DNA of 64,000 nt, taken from NCBI RefSeq assembly GCF_018326285.1, contig NZ_AP023362.1, forward strand, positions 1,984,001 to 2,048,000, in the 5' to 3' direction. Below the pieces are notes generated by a model. The model searched no databases. It was not told the DNA's origin and saw only the letters and a list, made by a program, of their open reading frames with translations. Origin of the DNA: Mycolicibacterium sp. TY81 (lineage in GTDB: Bacteria; Actinomycetota; Actinomycetes; Mycobacteriales; Mycobacteriaceae). Of this stretch, positions 42,984 through 54,298 are shown piece by piece. Positions within the stretch are counted from its first letter, which is position 1, and the number at the start of each line of letters is the position of its first letter. The position numbers and the translations under genes were made by a program.

Positions 42984-44311
42984 CCGAACCTTTTGTCCCA
43001 CAGTCCTACAAGTCGTTCCGCATCGACGGCTACGACATCGAGGGCGGTGTGTTCCACGGGCGCTACACCATGTGCGGGGCCGACTCCGCCGACGATGTCA
43101 GCTTCGCCGAGACCGTCGATTTCGGCGACACCCTGGGCGGTGGCCGGCCCGACGACCGGCTGCTGCGCCTCCTGACGCTGACCTGCTCGTTGAGCTACTA
43201 CAAGGCGGCAGCGCCGCCGCAGATCGAAATCGCCTTCCCGACTTACGATTTCGAACGCGAATATCTGCGGCAGGTGTTGGCAGGTGGCCTGGGTGAGTAC
43301 GCGTACCGCAACAACCTCCCGGGCGCACTGAGCCCGGAGATCACCGGCGACCGTGCCGAGATCGGCGAGCCGCGGGCGGATACCTGGAATCCCGACGCGG
43401 CGCCGCTGGTGCCGGTCGGCGGCGGCAAGGACTCGGTGGTGACCATCGAAGCGCTCGCGCCGCTGCGGCCGGTGTTGTTCAACGTCAACAAGTTCGACCC
43501 GATCGACCGGTGTGTCGAGATCAGCGGGCTGCCGCACGTGCGCGTCATGCGGACCATCGACCGCACGCTCATCGACGTCAACGCCGCCGGCGCCTACAAC
43601 GGGCACATCCCGGTCACCGCGATCAACAGCATCATCGGCCTCATCGTGGCCGACGCCAACGGCCTGGGGCCGGTCGTGCTGTCCAACGAACGCTCGTCCA
43701 ACGTCGGCAATGTCGAATGGATGGGCCAGGACATCAACCACCAGTGGTCCAAGAGCGTCACCTACGAGACGCTGTTACGCGACACCCTCGCCGCGTACGG
43801 ACTGAACCCGGACCGGTACTTCTCGCTGCTGCGTGGCCTGTCGGAGTCGCAGATCGCCGACCGGTTCGCCGCCAGCCCGCAGTATTTCCGCGCGTTCATC
43901 AGCTGCAACCGGCCGTTCGCGCTCGACGCCGGCCGCCGCGGCGCCACCTGGTGCGGGCACTGCCCGAAGTGCCAGTTCGTCTTCGTGCTGATGGCGCCGC
44001 GGCTGGGCCGCGCCGAGGTCGAGGCGATCTTCGGCCGAAACCTGTTCGAGGGCACCGACAGCCGTGCCGAGTTCGAGGACATCCTCGGGGTGGGCGCGCA
44101 CAAGCCGTTCGAGTGCGTCGGTGAGTACTACGAGGCCGCCGAGTCGATGCTGACGATCCTCGACGACGAGGCCTGGGCCGGCCTGCCGCTGGTCGAGCAG
44201 TTCCGCAGTGCGCGAGCCGATCTGGAGCGCGTCGCCGCCGACCACGACGACAGCCCGGCGGTGCAGTACGTGCCCGAGCGTTACCGAGCCGCCCTGGACG
44301 CGCGGCCATGA
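42980..44311 (+). CDS. murL: MurL-type UDP-MurNAc-L-Ala-L-Glu epimerase
   Basis: 443 residues, GTG overlapping the previous stop. VPVGGGKDSVVT (residues 145-156) is a PP-loop for ATP activation. Cys309 with CGHCPKC (325-331) forms a four-Cys metal-type site like that of QueC. SNERSSNVGN (235-244) is another family block. The sequence matches the glutamyl epimerase MurL of Xanthomonas oryzae, which in an ATP/Mg-dependent reaction converts the terminal L-Glu of UDP-MurNAc-L-Ala-L-Glu to D-Glu. Direct overlap with a divergent MurD ligase gene supports this pathway. The recognition is by remembered family features, so orthology should be confirmed. Confidence 0.82.
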   Translation: MTEPFVPQSYKSFRIDGYDIEGGVFHGRYTMCGADSADDVSFAETVDFGDTLGGGRPDDRLLRLLTLTCSLSYYKAAAPPQIEIAFPTYDFEREYLRQVLAGGLGEYAYRNNLPGALSPEITGDRAEIGEPRADTWNPDAAPLVPVGGGKDSVVTIEALAPLRPVLFNVNKFDPIDRCVEISGLPHVRVMRTIDRTLIDVNAAGAYNGHIPVTAINSIIGLIVADANGLGPVVLSNERSSNVGNVEWMGQDINHQWSKSVTYETLLRDTLAAYGLNPDRYFSLLRGLSESQIADRFAASPQYFRAFISCNRPFALDAGRRGATWCGHCPKCQFVFVLMAPRLGRAEVEAIFGRNLFEGTDSRAEFEDILGVGAHKPFECVGEYYEAAESMLTILDDEAWAGLPLVEQFRSARADLERVAADHDDSPAVQYVPERYRAALDARP

Positions 44312-45621
44312 CGGCACAGCGCCCGCAACTTTCGGGTGCCACCGTCGGCATCTGGGGTTTCGGCAAGGAGGGCCAGTCGCTGGCCCGGACCGCGGCTGCC
44401 GCGGGAGCGGCGCGGATCGACGCCGTCGACGACGCCGGCCGCGGCACCCTGGACGCACCGACCGACATCGCCAACCTGAACCTGTGGCGCGGCGCCGAAC
44501 ACCTGACCCGCCTGGCGGACTCCGACGTCGTCTTCCTCAGCCCCGGAATACCTTGGCACCAGCCGGTTTTCGCCGAGTTACGCGCCGCCGGCGCCACGCT
44601 GTCGAGTGCCGCCGACTGGTACCTGCGCCGGTACGCCGCGCAGACCGTCGGCGTCACCGGGACCAAGGGCAAGAGCACCACGGCATCGTTCCTGTCACAC
44701 CTGCTGTGCCGGCTCGGCGCGGACGCCGTGGTCGCGGGCAACATCGGCACCCCGCTGTCGGATCTGGAGCCGGGACCGGACGCCGTCGTGGTCGCCGAGC
44801 TGTCCAGCCAGCAGTTGGCACTGGTGACGGCGTCACCGCGGATCTCGGTGATCACCAACCTCTTCGAGGACCACCTGGACTGGCACGGCGACATCGACGC
44901 CTACCACGGCGCGAAAGCCAACATCTTCGCCCGCGGCGGTGAGGTCCTGATCACCACGCCACAGGTGCTGGCCGCCCTCGAGCGGTTGGGCATCGCGTTG
45001 CCGCCGGTGGTGCGCACCGTCGACCCGGCGGACGTGACGCGTCCCGAAGGTGACTACGTCATGGCCTACGAGCACAACGTCGTCAACGGCGCTCTGGCTG
45101 CCGCCGCGGCGGCAGAAGTGCTCGGCCGGCCGGTCACCGAGGACGAATTCCTCGGTGCGGTAACGACATTCGAGGCCCTCCCGCACCGGCTGCAGGTCGT
45201 GCGCCGCACCGGGGACGTGCGCTGGATCGACGACACCCTGGCCACCACGGGGGAGAGCGTGGTCGCGGCCCTGCGCTCCATGCGGCCCGACGACCGGGTG
45301 GCGCTCATCGTCGGCGGCATGGACCGTCAGCTCGACTACGACCAGATCGACGACTATCTGCTCTCGGGCGCACGTGACGTTCACCTCATCCAGGGACCGA
45401 CCAACGGGACCGCGATCGGCCGCCGCTTCGCCGCCGCGCGGCCCGCGTCGGTGCACCCCGTGGACAGTCTGCAGGCGGCGGTGCAGGTCGCGGCCGCCGT
45501 GCCGGGGGTGACGGCCGTGCTGCTGTCGCCGGGCGCGGCGAGCTACGACCTGTACGCGAACTACATGGCCAAGGCCGCGGCGTTCTGCGAGCTCATCGAT
45601 GCTGTCAGCCGGCCGAACTAA
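44308..45621 (+). CDS. murD2: MurD2-type UDP-MurNAc-L-Ala:glutamate ligase
   Basis: 437 residues, ATG overlapping the murL stop. A Rossmann N-domain (VGIWGFGKEGQSLA), central ATPase P-loop GVTGTKGKSTTASFL (GTKGKST at 118-124, where standard MurD has GTNGKT), HGAKANIF with the carbamylated-lysine position Lys203, and a C-terminal ligase domain are present. The D-Glu-contacting motifs of normal MurD differ: D-S-K-A-T-N is DDTLAT (308-313) and G-G-D-G-K is GGMDRQ (336-341). This suggests it adds L-Glu, the substrate MurL then epimerises. It is shorter than mycobacterial MurD (about 486). Confidence 0.82.
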   Translation: MTAQRPQLSGATVGIWGFGKEGQSLARTAAAAGAARIDAVDDAGRGTLDAPTDIANLNLWRGAEHLTRLADSDVVFLSPGIPWHQPVFAELRAAGATLSSAADWYLRRYAAQTVGVTGTKGKSTTASFLSHLLCRLGADAVVAGNIGTPLSDLEPGPDAVVVAELSSQQLALVTASPRISVITNLFEDHLDWHGDIDAYHGAKANIFARGGEVLITTPQVLAALERLGIALPPVVRTVDPADVTRPEGDYVMAYEHNVVNGALAAAAAAEVLGRPVTEDEFLGAVTTFEALPHRLQVVRRTGDVRWIDDTLATTGESVVAALRSMRPDDRVALIVGGMDRQLDYDQIDDYLLSGARDVHLIQGPTNGTAIGRRFAAARPASVHPVDSLQAAVQVAAAVPGVTAVLLSPGAASYDLYANYMAKAAAFCELIDAVSRPN

Positions 45622-45624
45622 CCT
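45619..45624 (+). promoter_or_regulatory. -10 element of uvrC
   Basis: TAACCT, overlapping the murD2 stop and 6 bases from GTG 45631. It separates the uvrC-rapZ-yvcK-whiA run from the MurL cassette. Confidence 0.45.
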
Positions 45625-45630
45625 GTAACA

Positions 45631-47652
45631 GTGCCTGATCCATCGACGTACCGGCCTGCGCCGGGGACCATCCCGTTGGAGCCGGGGGTGTACCGGTTCC
45701 GGGATCCGCACGGTCGGGTCATCTACGTCGGCAAGGCCAAGAGCCTGCGCAGCCGGCTGAACTCGTACTTCGCCGACCTGTCGGCGCTCGCGCCGCGGAC
45801 CCGGCAGATGGTGACGACGGCCGGCAGCGTCGAGTGGACGGTCGTCACGACCGAAGTCGAAGCGCTGCAGCTGGAATACAACTGGATCAAGGAATTCGAT
45901 CCGCGCTTCAACATCCGGTACCGCGACGACAAGTCGTACCCCGTGCTGGCGGTGACCCTCAATGAGGAGTACCCGCGGCTGTTCGTCTACCGCGGTCCGC
46001 GCCGCAAGGGCGTCCGGTACTTCGGTCCGTACTCGCACGCCTGGGCCATCCGCGAGACGCTGGATCTGCTCACCCGGGTGTTCCCGGCGCGCACCTGCTC
46101 GAACGGAGTGTTCAAGCGGCACAACCAGATCGGGCGACCCTGTCTGTTGGGCTACATCGACAAATGCTCGGCGCCGTGCGTCGGCCGGGTGACCGCCGCC
46201 GAGCACCGCAAGATCGTCGAGGACTTCTGCGACTTCCTGGCCGGCAAGACCGACCGGCTGGCGCGGGACATGGAACAGCAGATGGCCGAGGCCGCCGAGG
46301 AACTGGAGTTCGAGCGGGCGGCGCGGCTGCGCGACAACATCTCGGCACTGAAGCGGGCGCTGGAGAAGCAGGCCGTCGTGCTCGGTGACGGTACCGACGC
46401 CGACGTGGTGGCCTTCGCCGACGACGACCTGGAAGCCGCCGTGCAGGTGTTCCACGTCCGGGGCGGCCGGGTGCGGGGTCAGCGGGGCTGGGTCATCGAG
46501 AAGTCGGGCGAGCCGGGGGAGTCCGGCGAGGACTATCTGGTGAGCCAGTTCCTCACGCAGTTCTACGGCGATCAGGCCGAGCTGCGCGGCGCCGGACCGA
46601 CCGACGAGGCCACCAACCCGGTACCGAAAGAGGTTCTGGTGCCGGTACTTCCGGACAACGCCGGCGAACTCGCCGACTGGTTGTCGGGCCTGCGGGGGTC
46701 GCGGGTGCAGTTGCGCGTGGCGCAGCGTGGCGACAAGCGCGCCCTGGCCGACACCGTGCAGCGCAACGCGCAGGACGCGCTGGCGCAGCACAAGCTCAAG
46801 CGGGCCGGTGACTTCAACGCCAGATCGGAAGCACTGCAGAGCATTCAGGACTCGCTGGAGTTGGACGACGCGCCGCTGCGCATCGAGTGCGTCGACATCA
46901 GCCACGTGCAGGGCACCGACGTGGTGGCCTCGCTGGTGGTGTTCGAGGACGGGTTGCCGCGTAAGTCCGACTACCGGCACTACGCCATCCGGGAGGCCGC
47001 CGGCGACGGCCGGTCCGACGACGTCGCGTCCATCGCCGAGGTCACCCGCCGGCGCTTCGCGCGCCACGTCGCCGATACCCAGGTGCTGGAGAACGCCGAC
47101 GTGACCGACGCCACCGAAACCCCGGTGCGGCCAAAGCGTTTCGCCTATCCGCCCAACCTGTTCGTGGTCGACGGCGGCGCGCCCCAGGTGAACGCGGCGG
47201 CCGCGGTGCTCGACGAACTGGGCGTCACCGACGTGGCGGTCATCGGGCTGGCCAAGCGCCTGGAAGAGGTGTGGGTCCCCGAGCAGCCGGACCCGCTGAT
47301 CATGCCGCGCAACAGCGAGGGCCTGTATCTGTTGCAACGGGTGCGCGACGAGGCCCACCGGTTCGCCATCACCTATCACCGCAGCAAACGGTCGAAGCGG
47401 ATGACGGCGTCGGTGCTCGACGCGATCCCGGGTCTCGGTGAGCACCGTCGCAAGGCGTTGGTCACCCACTTCGGTTCGGTGGCACGGTTGAAGGAGGCCG
47501 GCGTCGACGAGCTGACGGCGGTGCCGGGCATCGGGGCGGCGACGGCGCAGGCGGTCGTGGATGCGCTGCGCTCGGATTCCCCGGGGCCCGATTCCCCGCC
47601 GGAACCGGGGGCGGCGCCGACGGTTATCGGCAATGATCGGACAGAGCAGTGA
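45631..47652 (+). CDS. uvrC: Excinuclease ABC subunit C
   Basis: 673 residues. The GIY-YIG nuclease is at the N-terminus ([20 protein letters not shown]). A UVR motif follows ([20 protein letters not shown], about 230-249). An RNase H-like nuclease core with [20 protein letters not shown] and [17 protein letters not shown] leads to a C-terminal helix-hairpin-helix pair ([34 protein letters not shown]). It makes both incisions in nucleotide excision repair. The unstructured C-terminal 20 residues overlap the extended rapZ frame. Confidence 0.96.
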   Translation: MPDPSTYRPAPGTIPLEPGVYRFRDPHGRVIYVGKAKSLRSRLNSYFADLSALAPRTRQMVTTAGSVEWTVVTTEVEALQLEYNWIKEFDPRFNIRYRDDKSYPVLAVTLNEEYPRLFVYRGPRRKGVRYFGPYSHAWAIRETLDLLTRVFPARTCSNGVFKRHNQIGRPCLLGYIDKCSAPCVGRVTAAEHRKIVEDFCDFLAGKTDRLARDMEQQMAEAAEELEFERAARLRDNISALKRALEKQAVVLGDGTDADVVAFADDDLEAAVQVFHVRGGRVRGQRGWVIEKSGEPGESGEDYLVSQFLTQFYGDQAELRGAGPTDEATNPVPKEVLVPVLPDNAGELADWLSGLRGSRVQLRVAQRGDKRALADTVQRNAQDALAQHKLKRAGDFNARSEALQSIQDSLELDDAPLRIECVDISHVQGTDVVASLVVFEDGLPRKSDYRHYAIREAAGDGRSDDVASIAEVTRRRFARHVADTQVLENADVTDATETPVRPKRFAYPPNLFVVDGGAPQVNAAAAVLDELGVTDVAVIGLAKRLEEVWVPEQPDPLIMPRNSEGLYLLQRVRDEAHRFAITYHRSKRSKRMTASVLDAIPGLGEHRRKALVTHFGSVARLKEAGVDELTAVPGIGAATAQAVVDALRSDSPGPDSPPEPGAAPTVIGNDRTEQ

Positions 47653-47695
47653 GCGCGCAGCACCAGCGGATGAGCAACGGGGGACGGACGAAGTC

Positions 47696-48589
47696 GTGAC
47701 GGACGATCAGATGGACGGTGCTGCCGGCGAGATCGACGTGGTTCTGGTCACGGGTCTGTCCGGTGCCGGCCGCGGCACCGCCGCCAAGGTGCTCGAAGAT
47801 CTCGGCTGGTACGTCGCCGACAATCTGCCCCCGGAGTTGATCACCCGGATGGTCGAGCTGGGTCTGGCAGCCGGTTCGCGCATCACCAAGCTGGCCGTGG
47901 TGATGGACGTCCGGTCGCGCGGCTTCACGGGCGACCTGGATTTCGTGCGCCGGGAATTGGCGACCCGCAGCGTGTTTCCCCGGGTGCTGTTCCTGGAGGC
48001 CTCCGACGACATCCTGGTGCGCCGCTACGAGCAGAACCGGCGCAGTCACCCGCTGCAGGGCAACCAGACGCTCGCGGAAGGGATTGCCGCCGAACGGAGA
48101 TTGCTGGAGTCGGTGCGCGCCACGGCCGATCTGATCATCGACACGTCGACGCTGCCGGTGCCGGCGTTGCGCGCCAGCATCGAGCGCGCCTTCAGCGGGG
48201 AGGCTGTCGCCGGCACGAGCGTGACGGTCGAGAGTTTCGGCTATAAATATGGTCTGCCGATGGACGCCGACACCGTGATGGATGTCCGGTTCCTGCCGAA
48301 TCCGCATTGGGTCGACGAGTTGCGGCCCCATACCGGGCAGCATCCGGCGGTTCGGGACTACGTGCTGGGACAAGAGGGCGCCGCCGAGTTCCTGGACACC
48401 TACCATCGGCTGCTGGGGGTTGTGATCGACGGCTATCGCAGGGAGGGGAAGCGCTACATGACCGTGGCCATCGGCTGCACCGGCGGCAAGCATCGCAGTG
48501 TCGCGATCGCCGAAGCGCTGGCGGGCCGGCTGCGTGGCGGTGACCACCTGACCGTGCGCGTGCTGCACCGGGATCTGGGGCGCGAATGA
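47696..48589 (+). CDS. rapZ: RapZ/YvcJ-family nucleotide-binding protein
   Basis: 297 residues from GTG 47696; ATG 47633 would add 21 residues and overlap uvrC. The Walker A reads GLSGAGRGTAAK, with Arg in place of the usual Lys. ESFGYKYGLPMDADTVMDVR and TVAIGCTGGKHRSVAIAEAL are the conserved C-terminal RapZ blocks. In enteric bacteria RapZ senses GlcN-6-P and adapts RNase E; its partner in actinobacteria is unknown. Coupled to yvcK by 4 bases, an arrangement conserved from Firmicutes to actinobacteria. Confidence 0.92.
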   Translation: MTDDQMDGAAGEIDVVLVTGLSGAGRGTAAKVLEDLGWYVADNLPPELITRMVELGLAAGSRITKLAVVMDVRSRGFTGDLDFVRRELATRSVFPRVLFLEASDDILVRRYEQNRRSHPLQGNQTLAEGIAAERRLLESVRATADLIIDTSTLPVPALRASIERAFSGEAVAGTSVTVESFGYKYGLPMDADTVMDVRFLPNPHWVDELRPHTGQHPAVRDYVLGQEGAAEFLDTYHRLLGVVIDGYRREGKRYMTVAIGCTGGKHRSVAIAEALAGRLRGGDHLTVRVLHRDLGRE

Positions 48590-49659
48590 CGGAAGATCGG
48601 GCTCCCGCACGCATCGTGGCGCTCGGCGGCGGGCACGGCTTGTACGCGACGCTGTCCGCGGCGCGCCGGCTGACGCCGCATGTCACCGCTGTCGTCACCG
48701 TCGCCGATGACGGCGGTTCCTCGGGCCGGCTGCGCTCCGAACTGGACATCGTGCCCCCGGGTGATCTGCGAATGGCGTTGGCGGCCTTGGCATCCGACAG
48801 TCCACACGGGCAGCTGTGGGCCACCATCATCCAGCACCGGTTCAACGGCAGCGGCGCGCTGGCCGGTCACCCGATCGGCAATCTCCTGCTCGCCGGCCTC
48901 AACGAGGTGCTGGCCGACCCGGTCGCCGCGCTCGACGAGCTGGGCCGGATCCTGGGGGTCAAGGGCCGCGTGCTGCCGATGTGTCCCATCGCATTGCAGA
49001 TCGAGGCCGACGTGTCGGGGCTCGAGGCCGATCCGCGGATGAGCCGCGTGATCCGCGGTCAGGTCGCGGTCGCCACCACACCGGGCAAGGTGCGCCGGGT
49101 CCGGCTGCTGCCGGGCGATCCGCCGGCGACGCGGCAGGCCGTCGACGCCATCATGTCGGCAGACCTCGTGGTGCTCGGTCCGGGTTCCTGGTTCAGCAGT
49201 GTGATCCCACATGTGCTGGTGCCCCAGCTGCTGGCCGCGCTGCAGGCGACCGAGGCACGCCGGGCCCTGGTGCTCAACCTCGCCGCCGAGCCGGGGGAGA
49301 CCGCCGGGTTCTCCGCGGAGCGTCATGTACACGTGCTCTCGCAGCACGCCCCGGGCCTGACGGTCCACGACATCATCGTCGACGCCGCGAGCGTCCCCAG
49401 CGAACGGGAACGCGACCAACTGCGCCGGGCGGCGTCGTTTCTCGAGGCTCAGGTCGAGTTTGCTGACGTATCCCGACCTGGTACACCTTTACATGACCCG
49501 GCACGGCTTGCGGCTGCGCTGGAGCGGGTGCGTCGTGGTGGCAGCGCACCGGCCCGGCCCGCATACGAGCCATCTACTCCCGCCGCTCGGTCGGCCGACG
49601 GATTACTCCGTCAGCAGCCGGCCCCTGAAGGACCAAGAGGTGACGATTCGTGGCGATGA
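48586..49659 (+). CDS. yvcK: YvcK/CofD-like gluconeogenesis and cell-shape factor
   Basis: 357 residues. [20 protein letters not shown] (residues 9-28) binds a UDP-sugar in this family. [39 protein letters not shown] and [20 protein letters not shown] are the family blocks. YvcK proteins bind UDP-GlcNAc and control envelope precursor supply. The C-terminal 50 residues are Ala/Pro-rich and partly replaced by frame overlap with whiA (10 bases). Matches Rv1422. Confidence 0.93.
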   Translation: MTEDRAPARIVALGGGHGLYATLSAARRLTPHVTAVVTVADDGGSSGRLRSELDIVPPGDLRMALAALASDSPHGQLWATIIQHRFNGSGALAGHPIGNLLLAGLNEVLADPVAALDELGRILGVKGRVLPMCPIALQIEADVSGLEADPRMSRVIRGQVAVATTPGKVRRVRLLPGDPPATRQAVDAIMSADLVVLGPGSWFSSVIPHVLVPQLLAALQATEARRALVLNLAAEPGETAGFSAERHVHVLSQHAPGLTVHDIIVDAASVPSERERDQLRRAASFLEAQVEFADVSRPGTPLHDPARLAAALERVRRGGSAPARPAYEPSTPAARSADGLLRQQPAPEGPRGDDSWR

Positions 49660-50633
49660 CTTCGGAAGTGAAGGACGAGCTGAGCCGGCTGGTCGTCAAC
49701 TCGGTGACCGCACGCCGGGCCGAGGTGGCGTCGCTGCTGCGGTTCGCCGGCGGCCTGCACATCGTGGCCGGACGCGTCGTCGTCGAGGCCGAGGTCGACC
49801 TGGGCAGCATCGCCCGGCGGCTGCGCAAGGACATCTACGACCTGTACGGCTACAACGCCGTCGTGCACGTGCTGTCGGCCAGCGGCATCCGCAAGAGCAC
49901 CCGGTATGTGGTGCGCGTCGCGCAGGACGGTGAGGCGCTGGCGCGGCAGACCGGGCTGCTCGATCTGCGTGGCCGGCCCGTGCGTGGCCTGCCGGCCCAG
50001 GTGGTCGGTGGCAGCGTCGGCGACGCCGAGGCGGCTTGGCGCGGCGCGTTCCTGGCGCACGGTTCGCTGACCGAGCCCGGGCGGTCGTCGGCGCTGGAGG
50101 TCAGTTGCCCCGGACCGGAGGCGGCGCTGGCGCTCGTCGGTGCGGCCCGCCGGCTCGGGGTCAGTGCCAAGGCGCGCGAGGTCCGCGGCAGCGACCGCGT
50201 GGTGGTGCGCGACGGCGAGGCGATCGGCGCGTTGCTGACCCGCATGGGCGCCCAGGACACCCGGCTCAATTGGGAAGAGCGGCGGATGCGCCGCGAGGTG
50301 CGTGCCACCGCCAACCGGCTGGCCAACTTCGACGACGCGAACCTGCGCCGGTCCGCACGGGCGGCCGTCGCGGCCGCGGCGCGGGTCGAACGGGCGCTCG
50401 ACATCCTCGGGGACACCGTGCCCGACCACCTGTCGGCCGCGGGCCGGTTGCGCGTCGAACACCGGCAGGCGTCGCTCGAGGAACTGGGCCGGTTGGCCGA
50501 CCCGCCGATGACGAAAGATGCTGTGGCAGGCCGGATTCGGCGCCTGCTATCGATGGCCGACCGCAAGGCCAAGCTGGAGGGCATCCCGGACACCGAGTCC
50601 GCCGTCACCCCCGACCTGCTCGACGACGCCTAG
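49650..50633 (+). CDS. whiA: Sporulation/division regulator WhiA
   Basis: 327 residues from GTG 49650, ATG 49656 equally possible. The N-terminal DUF199/LAGLIDADG-like half begins [20 protein letters not shown]. The C-terminal HTH reads [20 protein letters not shown], then [13 protein letters not shown]. WhiA controls division genes with WhiB2-type partners in actinobacteria. Last gene of the uvrC-rapZ-yvcK-whiA run; gap follows after 102 bases. Confidence 0.95.
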   Translation: MAMTSEVKDELSRLVVNSVTARRAEVASLLRFAGGLHIVAGRVVVEAEVDLGSIARRLRKDIYDLYGYNAVVHVLSASGIRKSTRYVVRVAQDGEALARQTGLLDLRGRPVRGLPAQVVGGSVGDAEAAWRGAFLAHGSLTEPGRSSALEVSCPGPEAALALVGAARRLGVSAKAREVRGSDRVVVRDGEAIGALLTRMGAQDTRLNWEERRMRREVRATANRLANFDDANLRRSARAAVAAAARVERALDILGDTVPDHLSAAGRLRVEHRQASLEELGRLADPPMTKDAVAGRIRRLLSMADRKAKLEGIPDTESAVTPDLLDDA

Positions 50634-50675
50634 CTGTCCGCGCGTCGGAGTCCGGCGTGGAGTTCGTCACAGCAC

Positions 50676-50681
50676 TAGGCT
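50676..50681 (+). promoter_or_regulatory. -10 element of gap-pgk-tpiA
   Basis: TAGGCT, 55 bases before GTG 50736. It gives an approximately 48-base leader carrying the ribosome binding site GAGGGAG (50722-50728). Unlike the leaderless genes, this one is led. Confidence 0.45.
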
Positions 50682-50702
50682 GGCTGAGGATTCACCGCAT
50701 GA

Positions 50703-51755
<1,053 letters not shown>

Positions 51756-51778
51756 ACGCACGTGAGAGAAAGACAGGT

Positions 51779-53005
51779 ATGAGCATCAAGACCCTCGATG
51801 AGCTGTTGGCCGAAGGCGTAGAGGGGCGGGGCGCCCTGGTCCGCTCCGACCTGAACGTCCCGCTCGACGAGAACGGCAACATCACCGATCCCGGCCGGAT
51901 CATCGCCTCGGTCCCGACGCTGGCCGCGCTGGCCGACGCCGGTGCGAAGGTCGTCATCACCGCGCACCTGGGCCGGCCCAAGGGCGGACCGGACCCCAAG
52001 TTCTCGCTCGCGCCGGTTGCCGCCGCGCTCGGAGAGAAGCTGGGCCGGCACGTCCAGCTGGCCGGTGACGTCGTCGGCACCGACGCGCTGGCGCGCGCCG
52101 AGGGTCTGACCGACGGCGACGTGCTGCTCCTGGAGAACATCCGCTTCGACCCGCGCGAGACCAGCAAGGACGACGCCGAGCGCGCGGCCCTGGCCCGCGA
52201 GCTGGCGGCTCTGGTCGAGGGTCCCGACGGCTCGCCCGGCGCGTTCGTCTCCGACGGCTTCGGTGTGGTGCACCGTAAGCAGGCATCGGTGTACGACGTC
52301 GCGAACATCCTGCCGCACTACGCCGGCACGCTGGTCGACGCCGAGGTCAAGGTGCTCGAGCAGCTGACCAGCTCGACCGAGCGGCCCTACGCCGTCGTGC
52401 TCGGCGGCTCGAAGGTGTCCGACAAGCTCGCCGTCATCGAGAACCTCGCCACCAAAGCCGACAGCCTCATCATCGGCGGCGGCATGTGCTTCACCTTCCT
52501 TGCCGCGCAAGGCCTTTCGGTCGGTACCTCGCTGCTGCAGGAGGAGATGGTCGACACCTGTAAGCGGCTGCTGGACACCTACGCCGACGTCATCCACCTC
52601 CCCGTCGACATCGTGGTGGCCGACAAGTTCGCCGCCGACGCCGCGCCGGAGACCGTGGCCTCCGACCGCATCCCGGACGGCAAGATGGGCCTGGACATCG
52701 GCCCCGAGTCGGTCAAGCGCTTCACCGCGCTGTTGTCCAACGCCAAGACCGTGTTCTGGAACGGGCCGATGGGCGTCTTCGAGTTCCCGGCCTTCGCCGA
52801 CGGCACCAGGGGCGTCGCCGAGGCCATCATCACCGCCACGTCCAAGGGCGCGTTCAGCGTCGTCGGTGGCGGCGACTCGGCTGCCGCGGTGCGCCAGCTC
52901 GAACTCGCCGAGGACGGCTTCTCCCACATCTCGACCGGCGGCGGTGCGTCGCTGGAGTACCTCGAGGGCAAGACCCTCCCGGGCATCGAAGTGCTGGGGT
53001 CGTAA
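51779..53005 (+). CDS. pgk: Phosphoglycerate kinase
   Basis: 408 residues. [20 protein letters not shown] is the PGK signature. [31 protein letters not shown] and [18 protein letters not shown] are the nucleotide and hinge blocks. It makes ATP from 1,3-bisphosphoglycerate. 23 bases after gap and 3 before tpiA. Confidence 0.97.
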   Translation: MSIKTLDELLAEGVEGRGALVRSDLNVPLDENGNITDPGRIIASVPTLAALADAGAKVVITAHLGRPKGGPDPKFSLAPVAAALGEKLGRHVQLAGDVVGTDALARAEGLTDGDVLLLENIRFDPRETSKDDAERAALARELAALVEGPDGSPGAFVSDGFGVVHRKQASVYDVANILPHYAGTLVDAEVKVLEQLTSSTERPYAVVLGGSKVSDKLAVIENLATKADSLIIGGGMCFTFLAAQGLSVGTSLLQEEMVDTCKRLLDTYADVIHLPVDIVVADKFAADAAPETVASDRIPDGKMGLDIGPESVKRFTALLSNAKTVFWNGPMGVFEFPAFADGTRGVAEAIITATSKGAFSVVGGGDSAAAVRQLELAEDGFSHISTGGGASLEYLEGKTLPGIEVLGS

Positions 53006-53008
53006 ACC

Positions 53009-53794
53009 ATGGCGCGTAAGCCGCTCATCGCCGGCAACTGGAAGATGAACCTCAACCACTTCGAGGCCATCGCCCTGGTACAGAAGATCGCATTCGCCTT
53101 GCCGGACAAGTACTTCGCCAAGGTCGACGTCACCGTCCTGCCGCCGTTCACGGACCTGCGCAGCGTGCAGACCCTGGTCGACGGCGACAAGCTGCTGCTC
53201 ACCTACGGCGCCCAGGACGTGTCCCAGCACGACTCCGGCGCCTACACCGGTGAGATCAGCGGCGCGTTCCTGGCCAAGTTGGGCTGCACGTTCGTCGTCG
53301 TCGGGCATTCCGAGCGCCGGACCTACCACCACGAGGACGATGCCCTGGTCGCCGCCAAGGCCAAGGCCGCGCTCAAGCACGGCCTGACGCCGATCGTGTG
53401 TATCGGCGAGGGACTCGACATCCGCGAGGCCGGCAACCACGTCGAGCACTGCACCGGCCAGCTGACGGGCTCGCTGGCGGGGCTGTCGGCCGACGAGATC
53501 AGCCGCGTCGTCATCGCGTACGAGCCCGTCTGGGCCATCGGCACCGGCCGCGTGGCCAGTGCCGGCGACGCACAGGAGGTGTGCGCCGCGATCCGCTCGA
53601 CCCTGGGCGAGCTGGCGTCACCCGAGATCGCCGCGACCGTACGCGTGCTCTACGGCGGCTCGGTCAATGCCAAGAACGTCGGCGAGCTCGTGGCGAAGCC
53701 CGACATCGACGGTGCGCTGGTCGGCGGCGCATCACTCGACGGTGAGCAGTTCGCGACGCTGTCGGCGATCGCCGCCGGCGGGCCACTGCCTTGA
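53009..53794 (+). CDS. tpiA: Triosephosphate isomerase
   Basis: 261 residues. [15 protein letters not shown] (Asn, Lys), [14 protein letters not shown] (His95-type) and [17 protein letters not shown] (catalytic Glu, loop 6) are all present. [14 protein letters not shown] ends the barrel. It interconverts DHAP and GAP. Confidence 0.97.
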   Translation: MARKPLIAGNWKMNLNHFEAIALVQKIAFALPDKYFAKVDVTVLPPFTDLRSVQTLVDGDKLLLTYGAQDVSQHDSGAYTGEISGAFLAKLGCTFVVVGHSERRTYHHEDDALVAAKAKAALKHGLTPIVCIGEGLDIREAGNHVEHCTGQLTGSLAGLSADEISRVVIAYEPVWAIGTGRVASAGDAQEVCAAIRSTLGELASPEIAATVRVLYGGSVNAKNVGELVAKPDIDGALVGGASLDGEQFATLSAIAAGGPLP

Positions 53795-53798
53795 CGGG

Positions 53799-54116
53799 CT
53801 AGTTCGCGGGCTCCAGCACCATCGTGGGCAGGTTGCCCCTGTTGATCCCTCCGGGCAGTGGTCTGCTCGTGGTGGTCAACGGGGCGTCCGCCGCCTTGGC
53901 CGGTGGCGCGTGGCACCCGGTCTCCGGATCCATGCCGGGGATGCCGCCGGACTCGATGCAGCACAGATCGGCATTCCGGACGGTCTTCTTCATGCAGTTG
54001 TCGTACGCCTCGATATCCCAGGTGTCGTCGCTGGGAGCGGCGAGCGATATTGCCGGTGTCGTCAGCGCGAATACGGCAGACAGCAAAGCGGCAGAAGCGA
54101 TCTTGAGCGCTTTCAC
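53799..54116 (-). CDS. Small secreted Cys-rich protein
   Basis: 105 residues from GTG 54116 with GGAGG at 54122-54126. A signal peptide (KIASAALLSAVFALTTPAIS) ends with SLAAP. The mature protein has four cysteines, NCMKKTVRNADLCCIESGG and TGC, probably in disulfides. The C-terminus is Pro/Thr-rich. This is a mycobacterial secreted family with no known role. Convergent with tpiA, 4 bases apart. Confidence 0.75.
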   Translation of the reverse strand: MKALKIASAALLSAVFALTTPAISLAAPSDDTWDIEAYDNCMKKTVRNADLCCIESGGIPGMDPETGCHAPPAKAADAPLTTTSRPLPGGINRGNLPTMVLEPAN

Positions 54117-54285
54117 GGTGGCCTCCAATCAGGCCCGATGAGCAGTGGTTGACCAGTCCATGGTGCGCCGATGCCGGGCGTTGTGGACGGGAACTGCGAA
54201 CTTCCTGAGCGAATCTGGCAAACCGGCGGTGGCGCGGGCTGCGACGCGACGGCGGACCGTGGCCGGACCACGGCACTCCACCCGG

Positions 54286-54291
54286 TAAGCT
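54286..54291 (+). promoter_or_regulatory. -10 element of secG
   Basis: TAAGCT, 7 bases before ATG 54299, no Shine-Dalgarno; leaderless. Confidence 0.5.
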
Positions 54292-54298
54292 GTGGCTC

